Positions 22,851 to 34,333 of a stretch of 64,000 nucleotides of DNA are shown here, piece after piece. The position numbers were made by a program, and so were the translations under genes. Source of the stretch: Ambrosia x helenae (taxonomy: Eukaryota > Streptophyta > Magnoliopsida > Asterales > Asteraceae). The stretch's first letter is position 1; the number at the start of each line of letters is the position of its first letter. The stretch lies in assembly GCA_030844895.1 (NCBI GenBank), contig CM061225.1, positions 107,150,688 to 107,214,687 of the forward strand. Reading direction: 5' to 3'. A model generated the notes under the pieces. That model had not been told where the DNA came from and ran no database searches. It worked only from the letters and a program-made list of their open reading frames with translations.

Positions 22851-24299
22851 TAACCATTAAAGACAATGAACTACAATATTAAGAAGATGACATATACACT
22901 TCATTCATTAGAGGCACTCAAAGATCTCACCTTTCAATAAACACAATTAAAACAATTCTTAAAGATAATTCAATGGATAATTTATTGGTATGGTCATGAG
23001 GGCAAGATTGGAATAGAATCTTAAGATGTGAGTAAGATAATGATGGTAAAATTACAAACATATCCTCCTAAGTGTCTTAATGTTCACAATTATACCTATA
23101 ATACCCTTAAATTTCTTGCTAAAATATGTTGTACATGTTGCTTCTTAAGTTGTACGGAAATGAAAATGACTATGTTAGCCATCACTCCTCCTTAATAAGA
23201 TAACTAGTAGGAATGCCCGCGTGTTGCGGCGGGTGCATCTGTTTTGCCCCTCGTACATCGTGTCTGTTGGTTATTCGTTATGATGAAGTAGAAAACAACG
23301 ATGTATAAAATATATGTTATTAAAAACTGAAACACATAAGTATATCTTCTAAATATTTTAAATGGGTACATGACAATAGGTCGTACTATTCCTCGCAACA
23401 CCCTTAGATTGGCCCACGTCCTTCGGTGGGACCCTTTTATGTATATCGAAGGCAGATAGTATGCCATCGTAAAGCGGTGCTTAGCGTAGTGAAGTGACGT
23501 TGTATCTCTTAATGACCATAAGATTGTAGTGGAAGTGATGTAATTACTAAAATGCAGTTTGTAGTGTGCAACATATTTCTATTATTTTAGAGCACCCATG
23601 AGATGCAACGGAGTCAATGATTTGCATAGATACTCTCGTTTTATGTTAGTTTGACAAGCGCCGTAACAAATATATTGGACCAAACAAATTAGTAATCAAT
23701 ATAGTTAACACTACCGAATCAACTGATAAGAACTTGTCTTCTTTTGGATATGTAAACAATTGGCGACTTCGTAAGATCAGAAACTTAAATTCTATTCCTA
23801 GAAGCTTAAGTAGCAGAGAAAACAAAAAAACCATCGTGGAAGATGATGACGTTGCTCATAAAGTATCTCTACCATATTTGCTTGTATAAACGTCAAACCT
23901 ACATATATTGCTTACTTTAATGGGTTGATATGTGTCATGGGTTGGGTGTGTTGGCAAACTTCAAGCCTACATATTCATTTGTGTGCAGAAGTGTCACATC
24001 ATACCATACTGCAAGAATATAAATACATAATATATGATGTAATTTATTTACTATAAACATTGAAATATATATAAGTTATGTATGTGAAGAGTCACCACAT
24101 TATTTATATACCAAATACATAACCACTATTTATAAGACTATAACATTGATCCAAACATAATAAAGACATGGAGGTTATGAATGTAAAGAGTCACCACATT
24201 ATTGTTAATTTCCTCATCAATTTTATAATTATGTTTAAATTAATTTCTTCAACAATTTAATATTTAGGTAAAAAGACAATTTTACCCCCTAAATGGCGT

Positions 24300-25060
24300 T
24301 CAAGGAGTCCATGTTGATTGAAATTAAGGAAAGTCTCCATACCATTCTCCAACCATCCTCTCCATCATTTGTCCTTCATGTCCATTTGTTACCTGCAACA
24401 TCAGTTTTCATCCCATGCAGTAAGTGGAAGTAACATTTATAATATATTAGAAACATATTAGCAAATCTAGAATGTTATATTTAAAATTTTGTCCGTTTTA
24501 TTTAGTTAACAATATATATGATTCAAGATACACAACTTCTTAACAAGGATAGTTAGGAAAGCCATCTGTCACCTTCATAGGGGCCATATCATTCAATTCA
24601 GTAGAGTTGAGGTCAATAGGTCATAGAACATGCTGGCTTCTGAAAGCTTCATGGAGAGAAACTAAAAATGCACAAAGAAGAGAAAAACTGTACTAATTAA
24701 TTTTGAAAAATATTTTCTCATCAATAATTCTAAATATTGTTTGTTTATTGTTTTAATTGTTAGTTGCAGAATTAAATTACCTCAATTTGATTCTGAAATG
24801 ATCCAACATAGTTGATTATTACATCCAACATCATTGGCATTCCCATTATCTATTGCATATAACTAAATTTAAATAGAGCAAAACAATGATATATTATGAA
24901 GATAAATTTTTGCAACTGTCAAAGAACATATGAACAAGCAGAAAAAAAAGTATATATGTACATAAAGATTAACTCATATTTTTATACCTTGTAGCATCCG
25001 GGAACCATATCTTGCAAGCGTCTTAACTTCTCATTGATTTTTTTTTTCTTTTCTCATCTA
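24300..25060 (-). pseudogene. bHLH transcription factor fragment (BEE/CIB-like) captured by Helitron A
   Basis: Exons on the minus strand: about 25060-24988 EKRKKKINEKLRRLQDMVPG, CYK with donor AAG|GTATAA; about 24843-24777 MGMPMMLDVIINYVGSFQNQ, IE with donor GAG|GTAATT; about 24660-24540 FLSMKLSEASMFYDL with stops or shifts after; about 24395-24300 possibly the C-terminal exon (VTNGHEGQMMERMVGEWYGD). Together these are helix 1, loop and helix 2 plus the FLSMKL extension seen in BEE, CIB and HBI1-type bHLH proteins. The basic region is damaged: the usual His-Glu-Arg contacts are absent, and only EKRKKK remains. Non-functional by sequence. Confidence 0.75.
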
Positions 25061-26050
25061 ATGAAGACATAAAGTTTTTAGACAAAACAATGTTTCAAAA
25101 CATGAAATTAGCTCTAAGATTTTGTTTGGGGTTATGAAAAGACTATTAGCATTTAAGAAATTGATTATAATGAAGTATATATAATAATATAGATGAGGGT
25201 TTGAAAGGTCTCACATTTAAGATGCATCATAGGTTAGGTTGTATTTTGTGTTTTAAAAGTTGGACATAAGGGCATAATTGGGATAAGATTTTAGGATGTG
25301 AGGTATTGGATTATGTTAAATTTACTAATCTACCATCCTAAGTGTCTTAATTGTCACAACTATGCCAATAATACCCTTAATTTGTTTGCTTAAATATGTT
25401 GTACATGTTGCTTGTTAAGTTGTAAAGAAATGCAAATTACCATGTTGTACATCACTCTTCCTTAATAAGATAACTAGTGGAAATGCCCGCGCGTTGCAGC
25501 GGGTGCGTCTGTTTTATCGCCTCATAGTGTTGGGGAACCAATTAAATTGCAACTTCAAAATTATTAATTTGATTCAATTTATTTGAGTACTTAAAATTCA
25601 ATTCATTGAACATCTCTACACAACAACATGCATATGACGCCCTCTTGGGTGGTTAATAGCTCAACATTATAATAAAACGACCAGCTATATTATTTTAAAA
25701 CACGCCATTTCTCAATACCCAAGTAATTTCGTAGATTTTTTGAATCTCATGGGTAGTAATAATCTTTTATATTTTAATAATTAAGAAATTAATAAAAACT
25801 AACACTAACAAGAATCAAAGAACAAAATTTGTGTGAAGGGTTGTAGACCGGCAAGTACAACTCTTAAAATAAGAAAAAAATGCAAGCACATCATGTTCTT
25901 GTCCTTGTTACAGTGTTCGCAAAAAAGATCATTTTTCTTGATACAAATACAAACATGAAATGTCTAGATAATTATTAGTTCATTTCACAACTGGGATACA
26001 TGGGTTGTTTCATTACAAAACAAGCAAACAAAAATATAGTTACAGAAATC

Positions 26051-26955
26051 TCAAGCTTTGATGATTTCTCCTCCACCCATAACAGCTTTCATATCATATT
26101 TACAAGCTCTAGCGTAATCAAGGAAATAAGTAACCTGTAATTGCCAACCAAAAAAATTGAGTTAAAAAATTATTATAAAAAAAAACTATGTATGCATGTG
26201 TGCTAAAAGAAAATAAGTTTCTAGTTAAAGACCTCCCATAACTTGGGTTTAAAGGAACTATCAAGCATGACATCAACGCCATACATAGCAGTTGGACCCT
26301 GCCTCTCTCGATGAACTAATGTTGCTGACTCAAAAACCTTCCGGATCATCCCTTTGACCTTTGAATCGATTACCAGCCATTCAACCGCAATGGATAGAGA
26401 CCATTGTCTCTAAGTGGGAGGTCTTGGGTTCAAACCCAAGCAAGGGGTATATTATTTGTAAATCCATGAGTTAGGGGAGACTCACATTTAGCCGTATAAA
26501 AAAACTACAATCTCAACATCAATCATCGTCATATAAACCAGGTGCCAAAAAAATGTCAAAATGCCAGTAATATTAAAGGTGAACAAAACAAAACAAACGT
26601 TCATGTTCATGCTCAAATTCTTTAACAAACTCTCGTGTATTCATGTGATTCAATGTTCGATATCTTATTATTTATATATAATTTGATATAGAATGGGCGT
26701 ATTACAACTGCTTAGAAAAATGATTACCATCACAGTGAAGTGTGTCTCATACTCGTAAAAACTCTTCGTATCCAAAGTGTATATATTGTTCGCCAGCCTA
26801 ACCTGAAACGATATGAAACAACATTGAGGGAATACAAAATATGAATCAAATTACAAAAAGAAAAAAGGAAAAAAAAACCCAACCCTATAGCTCTCCTTGT
26901 TTCCTCATCAACCTACATACTTGTCCAAATGATATCTGCTTTCTTTGGTCCATTG
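26051..26955 (-). pseudogene. Tubulin-tyrosine ligase (TTLL12-like) exons captured by Helitron B
   Basis: Four exons read on the minus strand with proper splice sites: 26955-26882 (ADIIWTSM, stop, VDEETRRAIG); 26802-26728 (VRLANNIYTLDTKSFYEYET, HFTVM); about 26390-26233 (VIDSKVKGMIRKVFESATLV, then TAMYGVDVMLDSSFKPKLWE); and 26134-26051 (VTYFLDYARACKYDMKAVMG, GGEIIKA, stop). From memory they match the C-terminal half of plant TTLL12-like proteins (At1g77550). A TAG replaces the usual Gln after WTSM and several middle exons are missing. The third exon is bordered by a tRNA-like SINE head. A coiled-coil-like open segment at 27315-27249 (DLKKRVEELAKRLEELDKEQ) may be another captured exon of unknown origin. 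Confidence 0.82.
26373..26510 (+). repeat. tRNA-derived SINE-like sequence
   Basis: A degenerate A box (aaccgcaatggatagag, about 26381) is followed about 40 bases later by a perfect B-box-like gggttcaaaccc (26427-26438). The tail ends in aaaaaaa near 26506. The head touches the captured TTLL exon. No target duplication was found. Confidence 0.45.
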
Positions 26956-27607
26956 CTGTTAACCATATGAAATTTAAAAATAAAACCTTGAATGATGAAC
27001 AAAGGTAATGACTAATGACAATTGGTCACTTCTAAAAGTCTGAGAAAAGTACAGATAGTAGGTTCAATCTAAGACATACGAGTCAACACGACTCTATCTT
27101 ACATGTAGGACTTAACCCGACTCTACCGAATTCACCTACAAGCAACCCCACCCTATCCAATGTCATTACAGTTAACTTTATCAGCTAGTCAAATGTCAAA
27201 CTATTAAAACTATACAGCAATGCAATCTACATAAGCCCAGTGTTTACCTATTGTTCTTTGTCAAGCTCTTCTAAACGCTTTGCTAGCTCCTCCACTCTCT
27301 TCTTTAGATCGGCGGTTCCATTTTTTGCGCTCTTTAGTTGATATTATATCATGGCATTTCAATAATGAAGTGGAAGACGCCAATATAACATTATCAATAA
27401 AAAAACATTGCAGTTGTCTACTACTAATTTTAACGAATGAACTCTGAACTTGGCTCATATCCACAGGAGGGTCAAATGCCTTGAAAAGAAAAATGCAAAA
27501 ATATATTAGACTTTTTGCCAAACCTATCAATAGTAAGGGTGAGTTATGATTTATGGGCATTCAATTTTTAAATCATAAAGCCATCCGTGAAAGAAGAGCA
27601 ATTAGAT

Positions 27608-29035
27608 CCACATAATATTACCCCCAGCCTTTCAAAAATGAAAAAAACTATTTTTTAAAAAGCCCCTACAAGAATAAAGAAGACACTGATTAATACCTAC
27701 CAAGAAACTATACCTTCTTTGGGCACAAAAAAACTATACAATAAGTAATGAGTGATAAATAACCTGTGAGTAATGGTGAAAATTAATATGAATTGATTTC
27801 CCTTGATGATTCACTTGTCCTTGATTTAATGGTGGAGGAAATTTTGTAGCTCTCTTCATCAATGAATCCTAAAACCTTTGATTTGCATTGTAAATTCAAG
27901 ATGGCATGTAAAGAAATGAAGGGTGGTAATGTAAATTTGTTTTAATATTGTAAAGGAAGATGATGAAATGTCTACATAACCCTCCTAAGTGTACCAAATC
28001 GCAAACTATTCTATTGATTTTAATGGCTAATTTTTAAAATCATTTCATGAAAAAATATCTTAAATTTAAAATTAAATTTAGGCCTCCAGAAAGAGATAGG
28101 GTAGCTCGTGATTAAGTTGTTATAACTTATTACATATTAATCAAATCCAAGATAAAAAGATTTGAATGCTTGTAAATCCAAGATGTAAAATTAGTGTAAA
28201 CAGTAAAAGTAAAATTGCTACAAGCATAGCATTTGTACCATAAGTTTAGATCTTTAAAGAAGGATAAAACACTAATTAAGTTCCATGCTTAAGAAAGGAA
28301 TCAAACAAAAGAATCCACTTACCCACAAGCAAGTTCAAGAACATTGACCCAAATACGGTCATACCTTTTCTATCAACAATAAGTATGAGCACTTACATCC
28401 TCACAATATCAAATTAGCTCCCCAAAACTATTAATTTATTGATGCTGATATTCAATTGAACTTTGTGTTCTGCCTAATAGGCTAACCAGGACCTGCAATA
28501 TCACCAATAAACCATAAACCATCCACATAATATTACCCTCAGCATTTCAAAATGAAAAAGCTATTTTTTAAGAAGCACCAGCAAGAATAAAGAAGACACT
28601 GATTAATACCTACCAAGAAACTATACCTTTTTTGGGCACAAAAAAACTATACAATAAGTAATGAGTGATAACTAACCTGAGAGTATGAATATTCAGATAA
28701 CAAGACAAAGTAGTATAATAAAGATAAGAAATCTTATGGTGAAAAGATAAATAACCTGAGAGGAAATGTTCATATAACTAAACAAAGTAGTAGGTAAGAA
28801 ATCTTATGGTGAAAATTAATATGAATTGATTTCCATGATAATTCACTTGTCCTTGAATTTATGGTGGATGAAATTTTGTAGCTCTCTTCATCAATGAATC
28901 ATTTATTCCTAAAACCTTTGATTTGCATTGTAAGTTTCAAGATGACATGTAAAGAAATGAAGGGTAGTAATGTAAATTTGTTTTGATATTGTAAATGAGG
29001 AGATGGTGAAATGTCTACATTACCCTCCTAAGTGT
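27608..29035. repeat. Two direct copies of an about 400-bp segment in Helitron B
   Basis: 27608-27995 and 28523-29035 share cataatattaccc, gaataaagaagacactgatt, aatacctaccaagaaactat, gcacaaaaaaactatacaat and tgatttgcattgtaa. The second copy has an extra 100-bp insert in which gagtatgaatattcag and taacctgagag are themselves repeated. This looks like an internal duplication of the element's 5' region. Confidence 0.85.
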
Positions 29036-30002
29036 CTTAATTGTCACTAACATCCCCATAATACCCTTAAATTTCTTGCTTAAAAATGTTGTACATGTTG
29101 CTTTTTAAGTTATATAGAAATAAAAATGACTATGTTGGTCATCACTCCTCCTTAATAAGATAATATAGATAATAGATAATATAGATAATAATGTTAGTAG
29201 TGACCATTCGCCTCCCCTTTCAATGATTGCTCTCTATTTTCCTTTTATACACAGCAGCCGTCACTTCCACTTGCACACACTCACCCTAATTTCTTTTGTT
29301 GGGCCGGCCCAGTCTCTAATGACCTTTTCCTTTGTTGTGGGCTGGTCTTGATCAAAGCTTTTTAATTCTTTTCTTGTGGGCTGCTTTGTAGTAGGATTTG
29401 TTGCGGGCTTAAGTCCAACCCAAATCATTTTTACTCATTTTAAGCTCAATGTCCATCTCGTTTGGGCACAAGCCCAATAGTTCCTACAACACAAAAATTT
29501 AGATAAGAGTCTAGCCCAATTTAAATATGTAATTAGATGACCCATTTAAATATTAAAAATTTATTGAGTCTTAAATTAACTCAAATGCACCGTTTTAGCT
29601 CGTTTCCTAACAAAATCTTTAAATAAACTAGTGGTGATGCCCGCGCGTTGCAGTGGGTACGTTGCACGAGAATATTTTAGTCGGTTGGGTCCAAGAAAAC
29701 CTACACAAGGTACAACCACACAACCAATATAGAAACGTAGGAAAAAAAACATCCATCATTTTCTTTAGCTTCTGCCTATGAACCTTTGTTGGGGTTAGCT
29801 GACGATACTGGCAGGAGGTGTGACACTACTTGATCCATCATCTTTTATAGCTTCTACCTATGAACCGTTGTTGGCTTGGCGGTTTCCGCGGGATGATAGC
29901 CGTCGACGATACGTAATCGGAAACATATTGCCACCACCCATATTCATATATGTAGTTATATAAAATTGTATGTGTGATATGGTGTTTAAAAAAAAAAAAT
30001 AA

Positions 30003-30718
30003 GGATTATTTACATATATCCCCCTATTTAGAACCTTAATTACATATTTACCCAACTCAAAAATTAAATTACATATTTCCCCTTGATGGAGCAAAAGGAC
30101 ACAAATACCCTTTCAAAACATAAAAAAAAAACCTACAGCCGTTTCTTTTATTCTAAGATCATTCTCCAAGATCATTCCCTCCCTCCAAGAATCCTTAATT
30201 CGTAACCCTGGTATGCTTCTTGTGTTTGCTTTATGCTTGATATGGTAAATCTTTTAAAGGTTCTCGCATAAATTTAAGATTAATGTTTGGGATAAAAGTC
30301 TGGAACAACAGCAGATAGCTTGAGGCAAAATAGATATAATGCTATCATTTAGGACTTTCGTTGAATATATGGTATGCAAAGAATTAATTAACTTGTGCAC
30401 AGGAACAAGTGTTATATTAAAATTGTTTTGTTGTTTTTTTTGGGAAGCACCATGCTATGTTTTTAGTCAGTGATGACTAATTATCATGTTTATTCAAGGA
30501 TTTTTAGTTCATTAGAACAGTAGCTACTTGATACGTAAATATCTAAATTTTTATTGTTTAGTATAAAAAGGGTAAAATAGTCATTATCTAATCTATTTTT
30601 AATGAAATGGGCATATTTGATATTTTTCACTTTTAGGGAGGGGAAATATGTAAATAAATTTTTGTCTTGGGTAAATATGTAATTTATTAAGTTTGTAGGG
30701 GATATATGTAATTGCCCC
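30003..30718. mobile_element. Mutator-like MITE with 9-bp TSD
   Basis: The termini GGATTATTTACATATATCCCC (30003) and GGGGCAATTACATATATCCCC (inverse, from 30718) continue as inverted repeats for about 100 bp (attacatatttaccca, acatatttcccc). AAAAAATAA flanks both sides (29994-30002 and 30719-30727): a 9-bp duplication, as expected for MULEs, though A-rich. 716 bp, no transposase. Confidence 0.75.
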
Positions 30719-30818
30719 AAAAAATAAAGCGTCAAAAATCATAAAGTGGTAAAAAAAATTAACGGTCAAAAAATATGACTGTTTAATTAAAAAATGCAAG
30801 TCCACTGCCCGTTAGATA

Positions 30819-31251
30819 GAACCAGAATTTGGTCACAGGACCCCTACCAGCATCGGTGATGACGGTGTTACTATGCTGATGGTGGGATACTCGTGACCAA
30901 ATCTAGTAGTGCCCCGTCCCCAACTCACTTGATAGATGTGTGTGCTTTTTATGATAGAAGTTTTAGGTTCATGAGTAAAATGAAATGGGCGGTTTATAAT
31001 AATTAGTGTAAAAAAATATTGTTTAAAAGTTAGCTCCTTAGGCTTTTTTTTTTTTTTTAAATGAAGTCACATCTCTTATAAGCACACAATTTCTTCAAAT
31101 GTGAATTATTGTTGACTTGCATGTGAAAATACATAGACTGTTACTATTAGGGGACGGGTGCTATCAGATTTTGTCACGGGTATCCCACTATCAGTACGGT
31201 AACACCGCCGCCAGTGATGCTGGTAGTGGATCCGTGAACCAAATTCTGGTT
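30819..31251. repeat. Foldback element, 433 bp with about 103-bp arms
   Basis: The left arm 30819-30922 (gaaccagaatttggtcac ... ccccgtcccc) is inverted at 31150-31251 (ggggacgggtgc ... aaccaaattctggttg) with about 85-90 percent identity by eye. The arms hold the GC-richest sequence nearby (accgccgccagtgatgctgg). The loop is AT-rich. No clear target duplication. Confidence 0.75.
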
Positions 31252-31396
31252 GTAGTTAACGGATGTGAACCCGTGAATGTGAATAAAATATTATTTCTTT
31301 CTATACCACCGTCCCTTACCAGCTTTGGTTTAGCAATGAACATACGAAGTTTATTTTGACTTTGATAAGGAACATGATCAAGTAGGAGGGAATTTT

Positions 31397-31544
31397 TCAA
31401 AAAAAAAAAAAAAAAAAAAAAAAAATGAAAGAAAACAAACAGAGTATGAAAATGTTGGTTTCCTGGTTGAAAGTTTAGAAAGAGAGGTTTCTTGAGAAGA
31501 TGAAGAGAAGGTTGTGGTAGGTAAGCTTAAAGTCACGGTCAAAA

Positions 31545-31591
<47 letters not shown>
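31397..31591. repeat. Poly-A tract and (ATT)n microsatellite
   Basis: An A-run of about 28 bases begins at 31398, and about 15 uninterrupted ATT units lie at 31545-31591. Both are polymorphism-prone simple repeats. Confidence 0.95.
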
Positions 31592-31801
31592 GAAAATAGT
31601 TGATTGTTGGGTAAAAAATCAATGGAGTGTTGCCTCCAAAACTCCAAAAAACGGTTTCAGTGAAGTGAATTAGTGAAGTGATGTGACAATGCATGATTGA
31701 TTAAAATTAGTAAAGTGAAAAGCAAATCAGTTAAGGGCCCCTTCCCCTTATAAAGTATATTAGTATTCACTTGTTAATACATAAAAATATATCGTTATTT
31801 A

Positions 31802-32146
31802 GAGCATTCACAACCTATCCCTTGTTTCAACCCCCATTCTTAAAATTTAAGAAAATCATACAAAAACCTCACTCCATCTCAACCCATCCCCATACCACAT
31901 TTTTAAATTTTAGAAAAATCTTTGGAGAACCCCCATATTTAGGGGCTTCTATACCTCTCACATTTTCTTGATATAAGAGAAAGTTATAATAAAACAAAAT
32001 AGTTGGAGGTAATATTATAAATAAAAGAAAAGAAAAAATATTAAAAAAAAGTTTATAGGGAATAGGACGTGAAGTGTTTTTGGAATCTAAAAAATAAATT
32101 TAGAAAATAGTGATTTTTTGGTAAATTATAGAAGATGTGAATGCTC
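31802..32146. mobile_element. Harbinger-type MITE with TSD TTA
   Basis: GAGCATTCACAACCTATC (31802) and, inverted, GAGCATTCACATCTTCTA (32146) are the termini, flanked by TTA at 31799-31801 and 32147-32149. 345 bp, AT-rich, and typical of the plant GAGCATTCACA family. No ORF of note. Confidence 0.75.
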
Positions 32147-32534
32147 TTAGGCTAATTGGTGTGGTTTCTGGGAGACCTTTAGGGGTGATGACATGGACAA
32201 CTCTCACTAACTAATAAACTGAAAGAAGTATCTCAGTTATATGTTTTTTCTCTTATATTTCTCCTAGGATTCAATCCCAAGACATACACATTTTTTTGTC
32301 ATTTGAAAATATTCACAACAAAGCTTGCGTGGAACAAAGAGTAGTTAATGTAAAAGCTATTACCATGACTTGTATTTCATTAAAATTACCTATATGTAAA
32401 AGCTAAAATTCATAGATAATTGGTCTGTGTCATACCCAAACGTGGAAGAAATATATAGTTCCTGAAGCTGCATATTTGAAAACCGAAAATTCATTACCAG
32501 ATCCTATCAATTCACATATGCATGACCTCAAACA

Positions 32535-33431
32535 ACAATTGTTTGTTGTGAAGAAAGCATCCAAATTCCCAACCACAAGTTCATAAAGATCTCTCATAGA
32601 TTCCTAGGTCATCACTGCATAAAGAGATTTCATAACAACATTATCTATTTCTAAAAGCTCTTCAGGGACATTAGGCTCGTCTTCAAAAACATCTAACCCA
32701 AGACCAGCGATTTCCTGTCTTAGTAAGCACCGGACAAGATCTTTCTCATTGATGATCGTTGTATGCGCTATGTTCCCAATAATTCTATTTCTTCCCAAAG
32801 CCAACATGACACCATGTGACGGGTTTGGTTGGTTAATACACAACAGATTGTGAGATTCTCACATTTTGCTGCAAGTTCTTGAATGTTGGGACAAAAGGGA
32901 ACATAACATGTTTTTTTTTTTTTTGTTTCTTGAGGTTTATAAATGGTGCAGCTGAAGGCGTTAATCCTCTTTGCTACATCAAGCCCGATACTTCCCATTC
33001 ACAAAATCATAATACCAAACATAGTTTGCAAAAATGACAAAACTTAAAACGAACTTAAGGTTCTTTTTGGTGTACCTTATGACCAAGAGGATAATCACCA
33101 TTCTTGTGTCACAGACCAGCCTTAACGAACCAATTAGCAGCACTAATTCTTCTTAACACATCAATCAACCCACAGTCGTATCAACAACTTCCTTTGAGAA
33201 AAGTGAGCCAACATTAGCAACCTTGACCCAATGTTGCTTGCACTCATGGAGGTCAATATGGTCAACTCTAGCGCTGCTAGTCACGATGCAACAAAGGTCC
33301 AGAAGGTTGTGCAAGATGTCAATGGTAATGGGGCTTGAAGCAGAGCAAAATGCAGCTCTTACAGAACCTGCATGACTTGAAAGAAACCGATGGTGAGGAA
33401 AATTGTTGCATGTACTAAACAACGATTCCAA
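32535..33431 (-). pseudogene. 2-hydroxyacid dehydrogenase (HPR3-like glyoxylate/hydroxypyruvate reductase) pseudogene
   Basis: Exon 1 part (33431-33077): LLDLCCIVTSSARVDHIDLH, ECKQHWVKVANVGSLFSKEV, then a one-base shift, LIDVLRRISAANWFVKAGL, TGA where Trp is usual, HKNGDYPLGHK, donor at about 33077. Exon 2 part (32998-32535): GSIGLDVAKRINAFSCTIYK, ELAAKCENLTICCVLTNQTR, HMV, shift, EKDLVRCLLRQEIAGLGLDV, FEDEPNVPEELLEIDNVV, LYAVMT, stop, ESMRDLYELVVGNLDAFF. The family reduces hydroxypyruvate or glyoxylate with NADPH. Here the active-site Arg segment (NIGRG in relatives, from memory) is NIAHT and the catalytic His is lost, besides at least two frameshifts and two stops. It lies inside Helitron F, so it is a captured, dead copy. 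The N-terminus is not seen. Confidence 0.82.
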
Positions 33432-34333
33432 ATACCTAAGTCGATAGCATTTTCTATATAATCGATATCATATACCTAATTCGATACCTTATAATAACAG
33501 TTGCATTAAAAATCAGCTCGGACATAAATTTGCATTATATTATATGTATATTAATTTTTAAGGTCAGTGCCTCTTACAGAGTTCACTATAGCTATCTTTT
33601 ACAACTAAGCGAGCACAAGTTACAACTCATTTATCGGCCACCCCAACCCCCAACCCAGGTATCTCTTAGTTTTCCATTTTCAAATTAAAAATTCAAGTGG
33701 ACTTAAAAAAACACTCTAAGTATAGGTTCAAGTTTCCAAGCTCTTTTGCTTCACGCCTTCTACTTGTTTGCTTAAAGTGAGCTTCATGAATCTATTTTTT
33801 ATGCAGATTACAAGCTTGGTTTTGTATAAAACATTCACCTAATAAGTTGTGTTTGTAGAATATGGTATAATGTCTTATATTAACGTCAACAAGGTAATTC
33901 AAAAGTTAACACCTTCGGCTTAGTTAAAAGTCCAACATACCTATATGCGATTCAAAAAGTTTTAAAGGAAAATATCACCAATCAAATGCTTATCAAGAGA
34001 AAACCGTTAATGTTTATAATAATATATCTGATATAAAGACCTTTGTTGTCATGAATGGCTGATAACTTCTTTAAGATTCTATCCTTTTATGCTCTAACAG
34101 CAAGGATGAACTTTTCAACTTTATGTATCCCATCCTATCATTGATATACTTCCATTAACAAATTTAGTATAACTTAAAGAAGCTAACACAAGATACTCTG
34201 ATTATAAAACTAAGAGAAGTGAACTATAGAATGTGCAGTAAAATCTTTATGAAGCTCAAAAGAGATAATGCACAAATATGTTGGTCTTGAGTTAATAAAC
34301 AAAAGCTAAAATTTGAAATAAAATCTAGGTGAC

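Larger units (their letters stand above)
25474..29169 (-). mobile_element. Helitron B: innermost element of the nest
   Basis: The 3' end at 25474 reads A|CTAGTGGAAATGCCCGCGC then GTTGCAGCGGG (stem CCCGC/GCGGG). The 5' end at 29169 reads, on the minus strand, A|TCTATATTATCTTATTAAGG. Length 3696 bp. Both flanks obey the A|T insertion rule. It contains tubulin-tyrosine-ligase-like exons in its 3' half and a direct duplication in its 5' half. No Rep/Hel coding sequence. Confidence 0.75.
23204..29176 (-). mobile_element. Helitron A: middle element of the nest, carrying bHLH exons
   Basis: The 3' end at 23204 reads A|CTAGTAGGAATGCCCGCGT then GTTGCGGCGGG (stem CCCGC/GCGGG). It sits directly after gataa of Helitron C's 5' terminus. 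Its own 5' part ends at 25473 (cttccttaataagataa) where Helitron B begins, and resumes at 29170 with taataga|t. Removing B gives a start TCTATTATTATCTTATTAAGG. Its unique length is about 2.3 kb. Confidence 0.65.
14347..29185 (-). mobile_element. Helitron C: outermost of three nested minus-strand Helitrons
   Basis: The 3' end is at 14347: A|CTAGTAGGAAGCCCGCGCG followed by TTGCCGCGGG, giving a perfect CCCGCG/CGCGGG stem next to CTAG. The 5' part ends at 23203 with cctccttaataagataa and resumes at 29177 with taatatagat, once the nested element is removed. This gives a minus-strand start TCTATATTATTATCTTATTAAGG, the same family start as its neighbours. Element D (plus strand) is inserted in its left half. 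Its own unique sequence is about 1.5 kb and carries PIE1-like exons. No Rep or helicase sequence is seen. Confidence 0.65.
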
